Source of the DNA: an uncultured Opitutia bacterium
GTDB taxonomy: Bacteria; Verrucomicrobiota; Verrucomicrobiia; Opitutales; Opitutaceae
DNA length: 64,000 bases
Direction of reading: 5' to 3'
Assembly (NCBI GenBank): GCA_903902745.1
Contig: CAIUWA010000047.1
Location: 1-64,000 of the forward strand
The notes below the pieces were generated by a model. That model did no database searches. It was not told the origin of the DNA and saw nothing but the letters and a program-made list of their open reading frames with translations. Below, piece by piece: positions 8,577-17,251 of the stretch (the stretch's first letter is position 1; the number at the start of each line of letters is the position of its first letter). The translations under genes were made by a program, and so were the position numbers.

Positions 8577-9251
8577 ATGGAAACGAGGCCGGCACTTTTC
8601 ATCCGCATGCAGGGGAAGGCCCGCGGACCCTTTGCCCTCGAGCAACTGCGGGAATTGGTCGCGGGTGGTTCCGTCACCCCTGACTCGGAGGCCGCCGTGA
8701 ATCCGGAAGGCCCATGGGGCCCGTTGCAGTCCTTCCCGGTGCGCGTCCTGCTGTTTTCGCAGGGCGCGCCGATCAAGGCGTCGGAATTTGACCGCGCCAA
8801 CCTGGGCACCACCCCACCGGTCGATCACCATGTGTTGATCGCCGCGGCCAACCGGCCGGGACCCGGCCGGCCGGCGGGGGCCACCGCGCCGGCCACGGCA
8901 CCCGCCTCGCCCGCCCACGATATCCGAAGCTTGCTCCGCCATAATCTGAGGAGGGAAAAGGCCCGCGGGCTTCATGAGCTGGCGCCGCGTGCGCCAAGAA
9001 AATCCCGCCGCCAGCGCGATTATTTCCTCCTGCTCGGCGGCATCGGCGTGCTGATTTTTGTCGTGCTTGTCTTCGAGTCCGTGCTGGCGGTCTCGCTGCA
9101 GGTGATGGCGGCGCATATGCCGGACCAATTCTGGCCGATTCTCAGCCTGGTCCTGTTCCACAGCCCGATTCTGGCATGGGGACTGGCCGCCCTGTTCTGC
9201 TACTGGGCGGCCCTGACCTGGCTCATGTTCGTCGTCATGGAGGACTATTGA
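8577..9251 (+). CDS. GYF_2-domain membrane protein
   Basis: The N-terminal 50 residues (FIRMQGKARGPFALEQLREL and GGSVTPDSEAAVN) match the bacterial GYF_2 pattern, a small domain read as a peptide-binding or regulatory module. A disordered Pro/Ala/Gly-rich linker follows at about 95-115. The C-terminal part has two membrane helices (DYFLLLGGIGVLIFVVLVF and FHSPILAWGLAALFCYWAAL). A TTG immediately precedes the ATG at 8577; I use the ATG. The cytoplasmic GYF_2 domain tethered to two helices is a common bacterial arrangement with no defined role. It ends next to a small hairpin repeat and converges on the acid phosphatase gene. Confidence 0.75.
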   Translation: METRPALFIRMQGKARGPFALEQLRELVAGGSVTPDSEAAVNPEGPWGPLQSFPVRVLLFSQGAPIKASEFDRANLGTTPPVDHHVLIAAANRPGPGRPAGATAPATAPASPAHDIRSLLRHNLRREKARGLHELAPRAPRKSRRQRDYFLLLGGIGVLIFVVLVFESVLAVSLQVMAAHMPDQFWPILSLVLFHSPILAWGLAALFCYWAALTWLMFVVMEDY

Positions 9252-9257
9252 TTGCAG

Positions 9258-9283
9258 TAGGGCGTCCCTTGTGGACGCCCAAC
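9258..9283. repeat. Small GTAG-type hairpin between convergent genes
   Basis: AGTAGGGCGTCC with its complement GGACGCCC around a four-base loop lies between the convergent GYF_2 and phosphatase genes. It resembles the other GTAG-led hairpins of the window and may serve as a bidirectional transcription stop. Confidence 0.5.
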
Positions 9284-9288
9284 CATTT

Positions 9289-9939
9289 TCACTGCGTGGT
9301 ATAAAACGGGTTCGGCAGCTTGAACGTCCGCTCGGCAAACCCACCCGCGAGGTCGCTGTCCTGGTCCCCGATATTCGCGATGATCACGTGGCCTTCGCCG
9401 GCGAGCCGCCGGCGCTGGGCCGACTTGAATTCAGCCGCGGTCTCCTTCGAGGCGTCCGGCTTCAGGAGCAGCACCGCATAATCTTCGTAGCCGCCGGCGC
9501 GCAGGCCCCGCTCCGTGACCGCCCGCTCGTGTTCGCGCCGGTCGGTGAGCAGGATTACCTCCACGCCCAGCCGCCGGGCCGCCAGATAGACGTCGCGTAC
9601 CGGCCCGATGGCCGGCGCCCTGGCCTCCGCCTCCCACACCTCCCAGATCGCCGGCACATAGACGAAGTCGGTTTGGACGATTTCCGTCCAGTTCGACAGC
9701 AGGGTTTCGTCGATATCAAACACGATCGCGAGCCGCTCGCCTTCCGTTCGTTTCGCCGCCCGCTGCTCCACCCACGTGCGGGCCCGGGCCGCCACCGCCG
9801 CGAGGTCTCGCTCATACCAGCCGGAATCCACGTAGCGATGCAGCTCCGGGCCGGAGCGATGGGCCTGCGCAGGCTCATGCGAACCAGTCGCGCAACCCGC
9901 CGCCACCATCACCCCCAAGACGCAGATCCACCTTCTCAT
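9289..9939 (-). CDS. HAD-family acid phosphatase lipoprotein
   Basis: Predicted surface or periplasmic phosphatase of 216 residues. The ATG at 9939 gives a lipoprotein signal peptide, MRRWICVLGVMVAAGC, with the lipobox Cys. The HAD motif I is IVFDIDETLLSN, in which two Asp residues would form the nucleophile and acid/base; motif II is the ILLTDRRE region and the C-terminal acidic motif is NIGDQDSD. This matches the HAD acid phosphatase family that includes class B-like and e(P4)-type phosphomonoesterases. Its start overlaps the stop of parC in an ATGA arrangement, so translation is probably coupled to the topoisomerase gene, an odd partnership. Confidence 0.88.
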   Translation of the reverse strand: MRRWICVLGVMVAAGCATGSHEPAQAHRSGPELHRYVDSGWYERDLAAVAARARTWVEQRAAKRTEGERLAIVFDIDETLLSNWTEIVQTDFVYVPAIWEVWEAEARAPAIGPVRDVYLAARRLGVEVILLTDRREHERAVTERGLRAGGYEDYAVLLLKPDASKETAAEFKSAQRRRLAGEGHVIIANIGDQDSDLAGGFAERTFKLPNPFYTTQ

Positions 9940-12119
9940 TCCAAGGCCAGGTCGGTCCGCTTGACCTCTTTCACCGACCACTTGGTGACGGTCAGGCCCT
10001 TCGCGTTGCGGGTGCTGACCGGCACCTTGGTCAGGTCGAAGTCAATTTCCCGGACGCGCGCACCGCTGCGGCCATCGAGCGAGATGTGCACGGTCTTCGG
10101 CATGTCCTTCTCGCTCTTGTTGACCTCGAGAAAGACCACCTTCGAGCCCTCGCTCTTCACGAGGGGATAGAGCTTGTCGCGGGAGAGGCCGCCGATCTGG
10201 AACTTTTTGGCGAAGGCCTTCCCGCTCTCCTTGTCCTGGTAGACCATCGTGTAGAAGTTCTTGTCTCCCTCGGCGGGAAACACCGCGCAGTGGAGGATGT
10301 CGCGGCCCATGAAAGTCTTGTCGGCCACCTTGGACACCTTGAGCGAGCCGTCGGCCATGAGGCACAGCACGCTGTCGAGGATCGTGCACTCTTGCACGAA
10401 CTCGTGCTGGCGCCAGTTGAGGCCGATGAAGCCCTCCTCGCGGTTGACGTACAGGCGTTGGTTGGCCGACACGACCTCGGCGGCGCTGATCTGCTCGATC
10501 TCGTCGTAGCTCGTGCGGCGCTTGTGGCCCTTGCCGTATTTCTCGGCCAGCGTCTCGAACCACTTAATGGCGTAGTCCGTCAGGTTCTTGAGGTTGAACT
10601 TAACCTCCTTCATCTCGGCCTCCGTCTTCTTCATGGCCTCGTCGGCCTGGAACCGGTTGAAGGCGGAGATGCGCTTGATGCGGATTTCCGTGAGGCGGGC
10701 GAGGTCATCGTCCGTCACCTCGCGGCGGAGCTGCTTCAGGAACGGCTGCAGACCCTCCCGGATTTCCGCGAGCACGCTCTCCCAGGTCTTCGACTTCTCG
10801 ATGCGGCGGTAGATGCGTTCCTCGATGAAGATGCGCTCGAGCGAGTCCCAATGCCACTGCTGGTCCAGTTCGCCCAGCCGGATCTCCAGCTCGCGCTTCA
10901 GCAGCGCCCGGGTCTGCTCCACGCTGCGCTTGAGGATCTCGCGGACGCCGAGGAACTCAGGCTTGTCCTGGCCGGTTTTCGCGTCCTGCACGATCACGCA
11001 GGCCGCCGGCGAAAGGTTCTGCTGGCAGCCCGTGAACACGTAGAGCTGCTGCATGACCTGGTCCGGGTCGCTGCCCTGCGGCAGATGGACGAGGATCTCG
11101 ACCGCGTCGGCGGTGTTGTCGTCGACATGCTTGATCTTGATCTTGCCCTTCGCGTTCGCGGCGAGGATCGACTCGATCAGCGACTCGGTCGTCGTGCCGT
11201 AGGGCAGCTCGGTGATGGCGAGGACATTCTTGCCGCGCGCCTCAATCTTCGCCCGGACCTTCACCTTGCCGCCGCGCTCGCCATCATTGTATTCGGCGAA
11301 ATCCGCGATGCCGCCCGTCGGGAAATCCGGGAAGATGCGGAAGGTTTTTCCCTGGAGATGGTTGATCGCCGCCCGGCAGAGGTCGTTGAAATTATGTGGC
11401 AGGATCTTCGTCGAGAGGCCGACGGCGATGCCCTCCGCGCCGTCGAGCAGCACGATGGGGAATTTGGCCGGCAGCGTGACCGGTTCCTTGGCCCGGCCGT
11501 CGTAGCTGAGCTGCCACGTGGTCGTCTTCGGGTTGAAGAGCACGTCCTTCGCAAACGGCGTCAGCCGGGCCTCGATGTAGCGCGGGGCGGCGGCCTCGTC
11601 GCCGGTGAGCATGTTGCCGTAGTTGCCCTGCGGCTCGATGAGGAAGCCGCGCTGGCCGATGGCCACGAGGGCCGCGCCGATGGAGGCGTCGCCGTGCGGA
11701 TGGAAGCGCATGCACGCGCCGACCACATTGGCGACCTTGTGAAACCGCCCGTCGTCCATTTCCCACAGCGTGTGGAGAATGCGCCGCTGCACCGGTTTCA
11801 ATCCGTCGTCGAGGTGCGGCACGGCCCGGTCCAGGATCACGTAGCTCGCATATTCGAGAAACCACCCGCGATAGCTCGACGCCAGCGGCGCCTTGTCGTC
11901 CTGGATCTTCTCCCCCTTTTTGCGCGGCGGGGGCGGAGCCACCACTGCGACCACCTCGGCCGGTTCAACCGGGGCGGCTGCCTTCACGGCCGCAGCCTCC
12001 GCCTTCGGATCCTTTGCCTTCCGCCTTCCCCCTTTCTCCTCGGCTGCCGGCGCAGTCGCGGCGGTCTCCAGGGGCAATTCAGGCTGGTCGGGGGATTTGG
12101 CGGATTTTTTCTTGGGCAT
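9936..12119 (-). CDS. parC: DNA topoisomerase IV subunit A (ParC/GyrA family)
   Basis: Breakage-reunion subunit of a type IIA topoisomerase. The catalytic tyrosine is in AAPRYIEARLT (Tyr181), preceded by the winged-helix region DGLKPVQRRILHTLWEMDDG and the FHPHGDAS motif. The first 75 residues are a low-complexity Lys/Ala/Pro extension not typical of the family. The C-terminal part diverges from GyrA and has no recognisable GyrA box, which favours a ParC-like, decatenating role. At 727 residues it is shorter than GyrA. The ParE-like partner lies at 14388-16229 on the same strand with two genes between. The next gene downstream overlaps by 4 bases. Confidence 0.9.
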   Translation of the reverse strand: MPKKKSAKSPDQPELPLETAATAPAAEEKGGRRKAKDPKAEAAAVKAAAPVEPAEVVAVVAPPPPRKKGEKIQDDKAPLASSYRGWFLEYASYVILDRAVPHLDDGLKPVQRRILHTLWEMDDGRFHKVANVVGACMRFHPHGDASIGAALVAIGQRGFLIEPQGNYGNMLTGDEAAAPRYIEARLTPFAKDVLFNPKTTTWQLSYDGRAKEPVTLPAKFPIVLLDGAEGIAVGLSTKILPHNFNDLCRAAINHLQGKTFRIFPDFPTGGIADFAEYNDGERGGKVKVRAKIEARGKNVLAITELPYGTTTESLIESILAANAKGKIKIKHVDDNTADAVEILVHLPQGSDPDQVMQQLYVFTGCQQNLSPAACVIVQDAKTGQDKPEFLGVREILKRSVEQTRALLKRELEIRLGELDQQWHWDSLERIFIEERIYRRIEKSKTWESVLAEIREGLQPFLKQLRREVTDDDLARLTEIRIKRISAFNRFQADEAMKKTEAEMKEVKFNLKNLTDYAIKWFETLAEKYGKGHKRRTSYDEIEQISAAEVVSANQRLYVNREEGFIGLNWRQHEFVQECTILDSVLCLMADGSLKVSKVADKTFMGRDILHCAVFPAEGDKNFYTMVYQDKESGKAFAKKFQIGGLSRDKLYPLVKSEGSKVVFLEVNKSEKDMPKTVHISLDGRSGARVREIDFDLTKVPVSTRNAKGLTVTKWSVKEVKRTDLALE

Positions 12120-12426
12120 TGCGGGCTGAAGGGAGAATGGAAACGGGCAGGCTGGCAGGGAGACGTCGGATCGGTCAAGGGGGCGCGTGGCCCTCTTGCT
12201 TTGGCAGGGGAAGTTGCCGCGCCCCGTTCGTCACCGAAAGTCCCCCACACGTCAACCGCCCGGTGCTCCACCGCCGGAAACCGTCTCCCCCTGACGTGGA
12301 ACTTACTTTCTCCGCTCCAGTCCGACATTATTCGGTCGCGTCCGCGGCCGGTGCGCCTGAAACCAATGCCGGCAGTCCGCCTCGTCGAGGTTACCTTTAG
12401 CTCCCCAACCCCGTCCGGCGAGAACC
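12120..12426. promoter_or_regulatory. Divergent intergenic region between parC and a secreted-protein gene
   Basis: About 300 bases separate the two divergent start codons, so promoters for both directions must lie here or nearby. I see no convincing sigma70-type box pair, no gene and no obvious large hairpin. The plus-strand start at 12427 is preceded by pyrimidine-rich sequence. Confidence 0.4.
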
Positions 12427-12981
12427 ATGAAAAGAGTCTGCGCTTTGTTTGTCCTGGGAGCCTCCCTGCTGGGCGGAGCCGACCCAAAGCCGTCGGCGGC
12501 GGAACGTCTCGGCATTTCGTTCAACCCGCCGAAGGAGCCGGAAGCCATCGCCGTCCCAGCCGCCCCGCCCGGGACGATCATGCTGCCCAAATTTGAAATC
12601 AAGGACAGCCGCCTGAAGCTGACTGCGCAGGATCTGGTTTCACCGGCGGAAAAACTGACCGAGGCCAAGGATAAATATATCAGCCCGGTCTACGCGGTGA
12701 CATTCGGGCCGTTGTCCCAGCTCGCCGGCTATTATATGAATTTCCTCAACCTTCTGGGGGGCTGGCATCCGAACGACACCGAAGCCACGGTCCTATATGT
12801 CCAGGACGCACGGCTGCGCAAGATGCGTGAGTTCGACGACCTCATCGACCTTGTGCGTCTGGCCGATCCCAAGGAGGCGAAGGAACTGACAAAATTGCGT
12901 CCAGTAATTTTTCGTCAGCCCCAAAAGGATGAGGCCAAGTTCAATCGCACCGACCTGCAGCAGCACGACCACGTGAAATAG
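12427..12981 (+). CDS. Secreted protein of unknown function
   Basis: A 184-residue protein with a short signal peptide (MKRVCALFVLGASLLGGA). The mature part has a Pro-rich segment, then LPKFEIKDSRLKLTAQDL and YAVTFGPLSQLAGYYMNFLN, a pattern I associate with small exported Opitutaceae proteins without assigned role. The C-terminus is charged and His-rich (LQQHDHVK). No enzymatic motif is seen. The gene stands alone, divergent from parC, and is followed by two hairpins at 12990-13061 that probably end its transcript before the convergent protease gene. Confidence 0.65.
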   Translation: MKRVCALFVLGASLLGGADPKPSAAERLGISFNPPKEPEAIAVPAAPPGTIMLPKFEIKDSRLKLTAQDLVSPAEKLTEAKDKYISPVYAVTFGPLSQLAGYYMNFLNLLGGWHPNDTEATVLYVQDARLRKMREFDDLIDLVRLADPKEAKELTKLRPVIFRQPQKDEAKFNRTDLQQHDHVK

Positions 12982-12989
12982 GAGCAGAG

Positions 12990-13061
12990 GCCCGAGCAAG
13001 CTCGGGCACTCAACCTTTCCAGCAGCAAAAATTCCTTGTAGGGCCCGACCTTGGTCGGGCC
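12990..13061. repeat. Two hairpins between convergent genes, second GTAG-led
   Basis: The first hairpin is GCCCGAGC / GCTCGGGC at 12990-13007. The second begins with GTAG at 13038 and has the perfect stem GGCCCGACC / GGTCGGGCC at 13042-13061. Similar GGCCCGACC-type hairpins recur near 17.14 and 17.99 kb. They lie where two convergent transcripts must stop. Confidence 0.55.
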
Positions 13062-13071
13062 TTCCGGCGCT

Positions 13072-14280
13072 TCAGGGTGCCGCCAAAACGTGCAATGCCG
13101 CCTCGAGATCACGGTCCCGCCCGGCGCGCAGATCGGCCAGCGTCAGGGTCACGGGCACATCAGGCTCCACGCCATGGCCCTCGCCTTCCAGGCGCCGGCC
13201 TGCGGGAGTGGCATAATCCTCGACACTGAGCTGGAGATCGCCCCGGTCCGGCAGGGAATAGAAGCGGCTCGCGAGCACCGCTCCCATCGTCTTGCGGCCG
13301 ATGATCACCGCCCGGTGCTGCTCCTGCAGCACCGCGGAAAAAATCTCGGCGGCGCTCGCCGAGCCCCCACTGGTCAGCAGCACCACCCGGCCGCGATAAT
13401 GCACCGAGCCAAACTGCCACGAGCCCGCCTCGTCACCGGCCTGTTCGCGCCGCGTGAAGGTGCCGACCTCCACCTTCCGGTCAAAAAATTCCCCGATCAT
13501 CTCCCGCAGCCAGAACGTGCCGCCGCCCGGATTGGAACGCAGGTCGATCACGAGTGCCGGCGCTGCCCGATGCGCGATCAACTCGCGATGCAACCAGCGG
13601 CGGGTCGCATAGGCGAATCCGTCAAGCCGGAGATAAACCACCCCGCCCTCCAGCACGCGGGATTCCTGGCGCGGCGCCGTGGAGATCAGCTTGGCCACGA
13701 GGGCGAGCGTCACGGGGCGATCCGCCTCGTCGAGGAACTCCCACTGCGCCACCTCATCCGTCGCGGGATGAAAATCGACCCGGTCCCGCAGCTCCTGTCC
13801 ATTGCGTGCCCTCACCAGCCAGCCGGGTTTCACCCCCGCGGTGTCGGCCGGGCTGCCCGGCACCACCTCGGTGACCACCCATTGATTCTCGATTTTCATC
13901 AGCCCGAAGCCTGATCGCGCGCGCTCCTGGGAGCGGCGCTCCTTCGCCCGCGCCGGCGCCAGGGCATGGGTGTGGCTGTCCTTGAGCAGTCCGATCATGG
14001 CGTTGATTGACTCATAGAGTGCATCGTCATCGGCCGCCGCCGCGGCCTTCGGGCCGTAGGTCAGGGCGGCGGCGTGCCAGTCCACCTGCTGGAATTTCAC
14101 ATCGTAATATTTCCGGTTCACGAGATCCCAGACGGAGTCGAAGACCCGGAGATTGCGCTCGGCGCGGTCGGCCTGTTCCGGCGCCAGGCCGGCCGTGACC
14201 ACGCGCGGCGCCGGCGAGATCGCGGTCGCACAACCCGCCAGCAACAGGCCGGCCAGCAGCCCCAGGGCTAGGCGTCCCAC
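13072..14280 (-). CDS. S41-family (C-terminal processing) peptidase lipoprotein
   Basis: Serine protease of the tail-specific family with a PDZ-like domain (KIENQWVVTEVVPGSPADTA, GVKPGWLVRARNG). The S41 catalytic core contains ALVIDLRSNPGGGTFWLREM and the nucleophile region LLTSGGSASAAEIFSAVLQ. A GTG at 14280 gives a lipoprotein signal, VGRLALGLLAGLLLAGC, and I chose it. An ATG at 14391 overlaps the parE stop as ATGA, but that longer N-terminus is translated from a dispersed repeat (residues SSFAKASADKS) and would push the signal peptide 37 residues in. The protein would sit in the periplasm, lipid-anchored. Start choice is the main uncertainty. Confidence 0.87.
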   Translation of the reverse strand: MGRLALGLLAGLLLAGCATAISPAPRVVTAGLAPEQADRAERNLRVFDSVWDLVNRKYYDVKFQQVDWHAAALTYGPKAAAAADDDALYESINAMIGLLKDSHTHALAPARAKERRSQERARSGFGLMKIENQWVVTEVVPGSPADTAGVKPGWLVRARNGQELRDRVDFHPATDEVAQWEFLDEADRPVTLALVAKLISTAPRQESRVLEGGVVYLRLDGFAYATRRWLHRELIAHRAAPALVIDLRSNPGGGTFWLREMIGEFFDRKVEVGTFTRREQAGDEAGSWQFGSVHYRGRVVLLTSGGSASAAEIFSAVLQEQHRAVIIGRKTMGAVLASRFYSLPDRGDLQLSVEDYATPAGRRLEGEGHGVEPDVPVTLTLADLRAGRDRDLEAALHVLAAP

Positions 14281-14282
14281 CG

Positions 14283-14345
14283 ACTTGTCCGCCGAAGCCT
14301 TGGCGAAGGAGGAGCCGCGGCTCACCCGGAGGGTTCGCCCTACCA
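14283..14345. repeat. Dispersed repeat between parE and the S41 peptidase gene
   Basis: Contains TTGTCCGCCGAAGCC and TTGGCGAAGG, a hairpin-forming unit that translates as FAKASADK in one frame. It is followed by a 24-base stretch (14321-14344, ending GGGTTCGCCCTACC) that is identical to 33291-33314. Insertion here would have separated the peptidase from parE and extended its open frame. Confidence 0.7.
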
Positions 14346-14387
14346 ACAGCCAATTATCGCGCGACGTTGGGATAACGCCCCCCGCCC

Positions 14388-16229
14388 TCATGCCTCGATG
14401 AGATCCTTCTCGATCCGGAGGTTGCCGATGATGAAGTCCTGGCGCTCGGGGGTGTTCTTGCCCATGAAGAACGCCAGCAGCTCGTCAATGTTGTGCAGAT
14501 GGGCCAGCGAGACGGGCTCCAGCCGGATGTTTTCCCCGATGAAGTCCTTGAACTCGCCCGCTGAGATTTCGCCCAAGCCCTTGAAGCGCGTGATCTCGTG
14601 GCTCGCGCCCAGCTTGACGACCGCGGCCTGCTTCTCCTCCTCGGAATAGCAGTAGATGGTCTCCTTCTTGTTGCGCACGCGGAATAGCGGGGTCTCGAGG
14701 ATGTGAAGGTGGCCGCGCGCGATCAGGTCGGGAAAGAACTGCAGGAAAAACGAGATGAGCAGCAGGCGGATGTGCATGCCGTCCACGTCGGCGTCGGTCG
14801 CGATGACCACCTTGTTGTAACGCAGGCCGTCGGGGCCCTCCTCGATGTTCAGCGCCGACTGCAGGAGGTGAAACTCCTCGTTCTCGTAGATGACCTTCTT
14901 GCTGAGGCTGTAGGTGTTGAGCGGCTTGCCCTTGAGGGCGAAGACGGCCTGCGTCTGGACGTCACGGCAGGCCGTGAGCGAGCCGGCGGCGGAGTCACCC
15001 TCGACGATGAAGAGGCTCGATTCCTCGGCGCGCGGGTTCTTGTCCCCGAGGTGGAGGCGGCAGTCGCGGAGCTTGCGGTTGTGCAGCGAGGCCTTCTTCG
15101 CGCGTTCCCGGGCGATGCTGCGGATGCCGGCGAGCTCCTTCCGCTCGTGCTCGCTCGCCTCGATCTTCTGCCGGATCGCCTCGGCGGTCTCCGGATTACG
15201 GTGGAGATGGACGTCGAGGCTCTGCTGGACGAACTTGCCGATGAACTCGCGGATGGAGGGGCCGTTCGGGCCGATGTCGTTCGACCCGAGCTTGGTCTTG
15301 GTCTGCGACTCGAAGACCGGCTCGACGACGCGTACCGAGACCGCCGCCACGATGGACTGGCGGATGTCCGCGGCGTCGAATTCCTTCTTGTAGAAGTTGC
15401 GCACCGTCTCGACGACGGCCTCGCGGAATGCCGCCTGATGGGTGCCGCCCATCGTCGTGTGCTGACCGTTGACGAAGGAGAAATAATCCTCGCCGTAGTG
15501 CGAGCCGTGCGTGAGCGCGATCTCGATGTCCTCGCCCTCGAGGTGGATGACCGGATAGAGCGTCTCGCCGGTGAGGTTTTTCTCGAGGAGGTCCTTCAGG
15601 CCGTGCTCCGACTTGAACGGCTTGCCGTTCAACGTGAGCGTGAGGCCACGGTTGAGGAAGGCGTAGTTCCACAGCATGTCCTCGATGAACTCGGGGCGGA
15701 AACGGAAATCCTTCCCGAAGAGTGTCTCGTCGGGGGTGAACGCGATGATCGTGCCGTTGCGCTCCTCGGTCTTGGCGGCCTTGTGGTCCTTCTTCAGCTT
15801 GCCGCGGGAAAACTCAACCACCTTGGTCTGCCCCTCGCGTACGGCCTGGGCGTAATACTCGACCGCGAGGGCGTTGACCGCCTTCTGGCCGACGCCGTTC
15901 AGGCCGACGGATTTCTGGAAGGTCTCGCTGTCGTACTTGGCGCCGGTGTTGATGACCGAGACGCAGTCGATGAGCTTGCCGAGCGGGATACCGCGGCCGT
16001 AGTCGCGCACACGCACGGTGCGGTCGCTCAGCTCGACCTCGATTTTCTTGCCGGCGCCCATCGTGAACTCGTCGATGGCGTTATCGATCGTTTCCTTCAG
16101 CAGGACGTAGATGCCGTCCTCGGCGTGGGCCCCGTTGCCGAGGCGGCCGATGTACATGCCGGGGCGGATCCGGATGTGCTCGAGCGAGGAAAGGGTCTTG
16201 ATGCTGGCTTCAGTATAGTTGGAGGCCAT
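14388..16229 (-). CDS. parE: DNA topoisomerase IV subunit B (ParE/GyrB family)
   Basis: ATPase subunit of the type IIA topoisomerase. The GHKL ATP site has [11 protein letters not shown] (residues 46-56, with the Mg-binding Asn), [10 protein letters not shown] and [12 protein letters not shown] (109-120). The TOPRIM domain has [13 protein letters not shown] and [11 protein letters not shown]. The ATG at 16229 yields [20 protein letters not shown], the expected N-terminus; the frame extends 16 codons further without support. At 613 residues it lacks the extra insert of proteobacterial GyrB, consistent with a ParE-type protein. Its partner subunit is at 9936-12119. That the two act together is inferred from strand and proximity. 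Confidence 0.92.
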   Translation of the reverse strand: MASNYTEASIKTLSSLEHIRIRPGMYIGRLGNGAHAEDGIYVLLKETIDNAIDEFTMGAGKKIEVELSDRTVRVRDYGRGIPLGKLIDCVSVINTGAKYDSETFQKSVGLNGVGQKAVNALAVEYYAQAVREGQTKVVEFSRGKLKKDHKAAKTEERNGTIIAFTPDETLFGKDFRFRPEFIEDMLWNYAFLNRGLTLTLNGKPFKSEHGLKDLLEKNLTGETLYPVIHLEGEDIEIALTHGSHYGEDYFSFVNGQHTTMGGTHQAAFREAVVETVRNFYKKEFDAADIRQSIVAAVSVRVVEPVFESQTKTKLGSNDIGPNGPSIREFIGKFVQQSLDVHLHRNPETAEAIRQKIEASEHERKELAGIRSIARERAKKASLHNRKLRDCRLHLGDKNPRAEESSLFIVEGDSAAGSLTACRDVQTQAVFALKGKPLNTYSLSKKVIYENEEFHLLQSALNIEEGPDGLRYNKVVIATDADVDGMHIRLLLISFFLQFFPDLIARGHLHILETPLFRVRNKKETIYCYSEEEKQAAVVKLGASHEITRFKGLGEISAGEFKDFIGENIRLEPVSLAHLHNIDELLAFFMGKNTPERQDFIIGNLRIEKDLIEA

Positions 16230-16355
16230 GGCGGAGGGTATCCGGGGGTAGCGTCGGGCCGCGCGCGGTCGTGACAAGCGAAATTACCACCGCGCGCACC
16301 AGACTTGCCGCCCTCGCGTCCCTGCCTACCCTGCAGTTCCTACCCCTCCTCGATC

Positions 16356-17099
16356 ATGAAGAAAAAACTCCTCTATCTCGGCGGCATCCTCCTCGTCCTC
16401 GCCCTTGTCACTTATGTCGGCTTGCAGTTTTTTCTCGGGTCGATCGTGAAGCAGGGGGTCAACAGCTTTGCGCCCAAGCTGACCCAGACCAAGGTCGAGC
16501 TGGCCGAAGCGAATATTTCGCCACTCTCCGGAGTCGGCACCCTCCGGGGCCTGTATGTGGGCAATCCCAAGGGCTGGACGGACGGAAAGGCCTTTTACCT
16601 TGGCCAGATCCACGTCGATCTCGCGCCCTTTTCGATCCTGGGCGACCATATCGTGATCAACGAGATCAGCATCGACCAGCCGGAGTTCGTCTATGAAACC
16701 CGGCTCGTCTCCAGCAACATTGGCGACCTGCTCAAAAACATCGAGGCGGTCACGGGCGGCAAGAGCGACAGCCCGCAGGCGACCGCCAAGAACGGCAAGC
16801 CGATCAAGTTCGAGGTCAAAAAATTCGTGCTGACCAATGGCAAGATCACGCTGGGTGTTGGTGTGGCGGCGATGACCCTGCCCATGCCGCCGATCACGCT
16901 CGAGAACCTCGGCGCCAAGGAGGGCGGGATTACGCCCGGCGAGCTCACGTTCGCCGTCATGCGCAGCGTGACGAGCAGCATCGTGAGCGCCACCCTGCAG
17001 GCCGCGGGCAAGATCGGCTCGACCTCCGGCGCTGCGGCCACGGAAGGCGTGAAGAAGGCCGGCGAGGCCATCAAGGGGCTCTTCGGCGGCAAGAAGTGA
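16356..17099 (+). CDS. AsmA-like envelope protein
   Basis: A 247-residue protein with an N-terminal signal anchor (KKKLLYLGGILLVLALVTYVG). It then reads like the start of AsmA/DUF748-type proteins: VEINISPLSG-like wording here as VELAEANISPLSGVGTLRG, followed by YVGNPKGW and the strand HIVINEISIDQPEF. Such proteins are bitopic, with a periplasmic beta-rich groove linked to lipid transport or envelope homeostasis. This one is much shorter than AsmA and ends in a Lys/Gly tail after a helix (AATEGVKKAGEAIKGLF). The ATG at 16356 follows the C-rich motif CCTACCCCT by 8 bases. Divergent from parE. Confidence 0.7.
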   Translation: MKKKLLYLGGILLVLALVTYVGLQFFLGSIVKQGVNSFAPKLTQTKVELAEANISPLSGVGTLRGLYVGNPKGWTDGKAFYLGQIHVDLAPFSILGDHIVINEISIDQPEFVYETRLVSSNIGDLLKNIEAVTGGKSDSPQATAKNGKPIKFEVKKFVLTNGKITLGVGVAAMTLPMPPITLENLGAKEGGITPGELTFAVMRSVTSSIVSATLQAAGKIGSTSGAAATEGVKKAGEAIKGLFGGKK

Positions 17100-17251
17100 G
17101 GTGGGGCGCGTTGTCCCCAACGCGCTGGATCGCTCAGTCTTGTAAGGCCCGGCCTCGGTCGCGGCCCGTGACGTTGCCGGAGCCAAACCCTTTCGACCGG
17201 CTCAAACTTCACGCGTTGACGCGTCCGGCGCGGCGCGCTGCGCTCCCTGCG
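17100..17251. other. Intergenic gap with a hairpin repeat
   Basis: No gene seen. A GGCCCGGCC / GGTCGCGGCC-type imperfect hairpin at about 17142-17168 resembles the hairpins near 13.05 and 17.99 kb, and a GCGC-rich stretch precedes the next start codon. Confidence 0.4.

Noticed and set aside
10086-12596. 836-codon plus-strand open frame opposite parC
   Set aside because: parC is unambiguous, and the plus frame has only Leu/Arg/Asp/Glu-rich shadow sequence.
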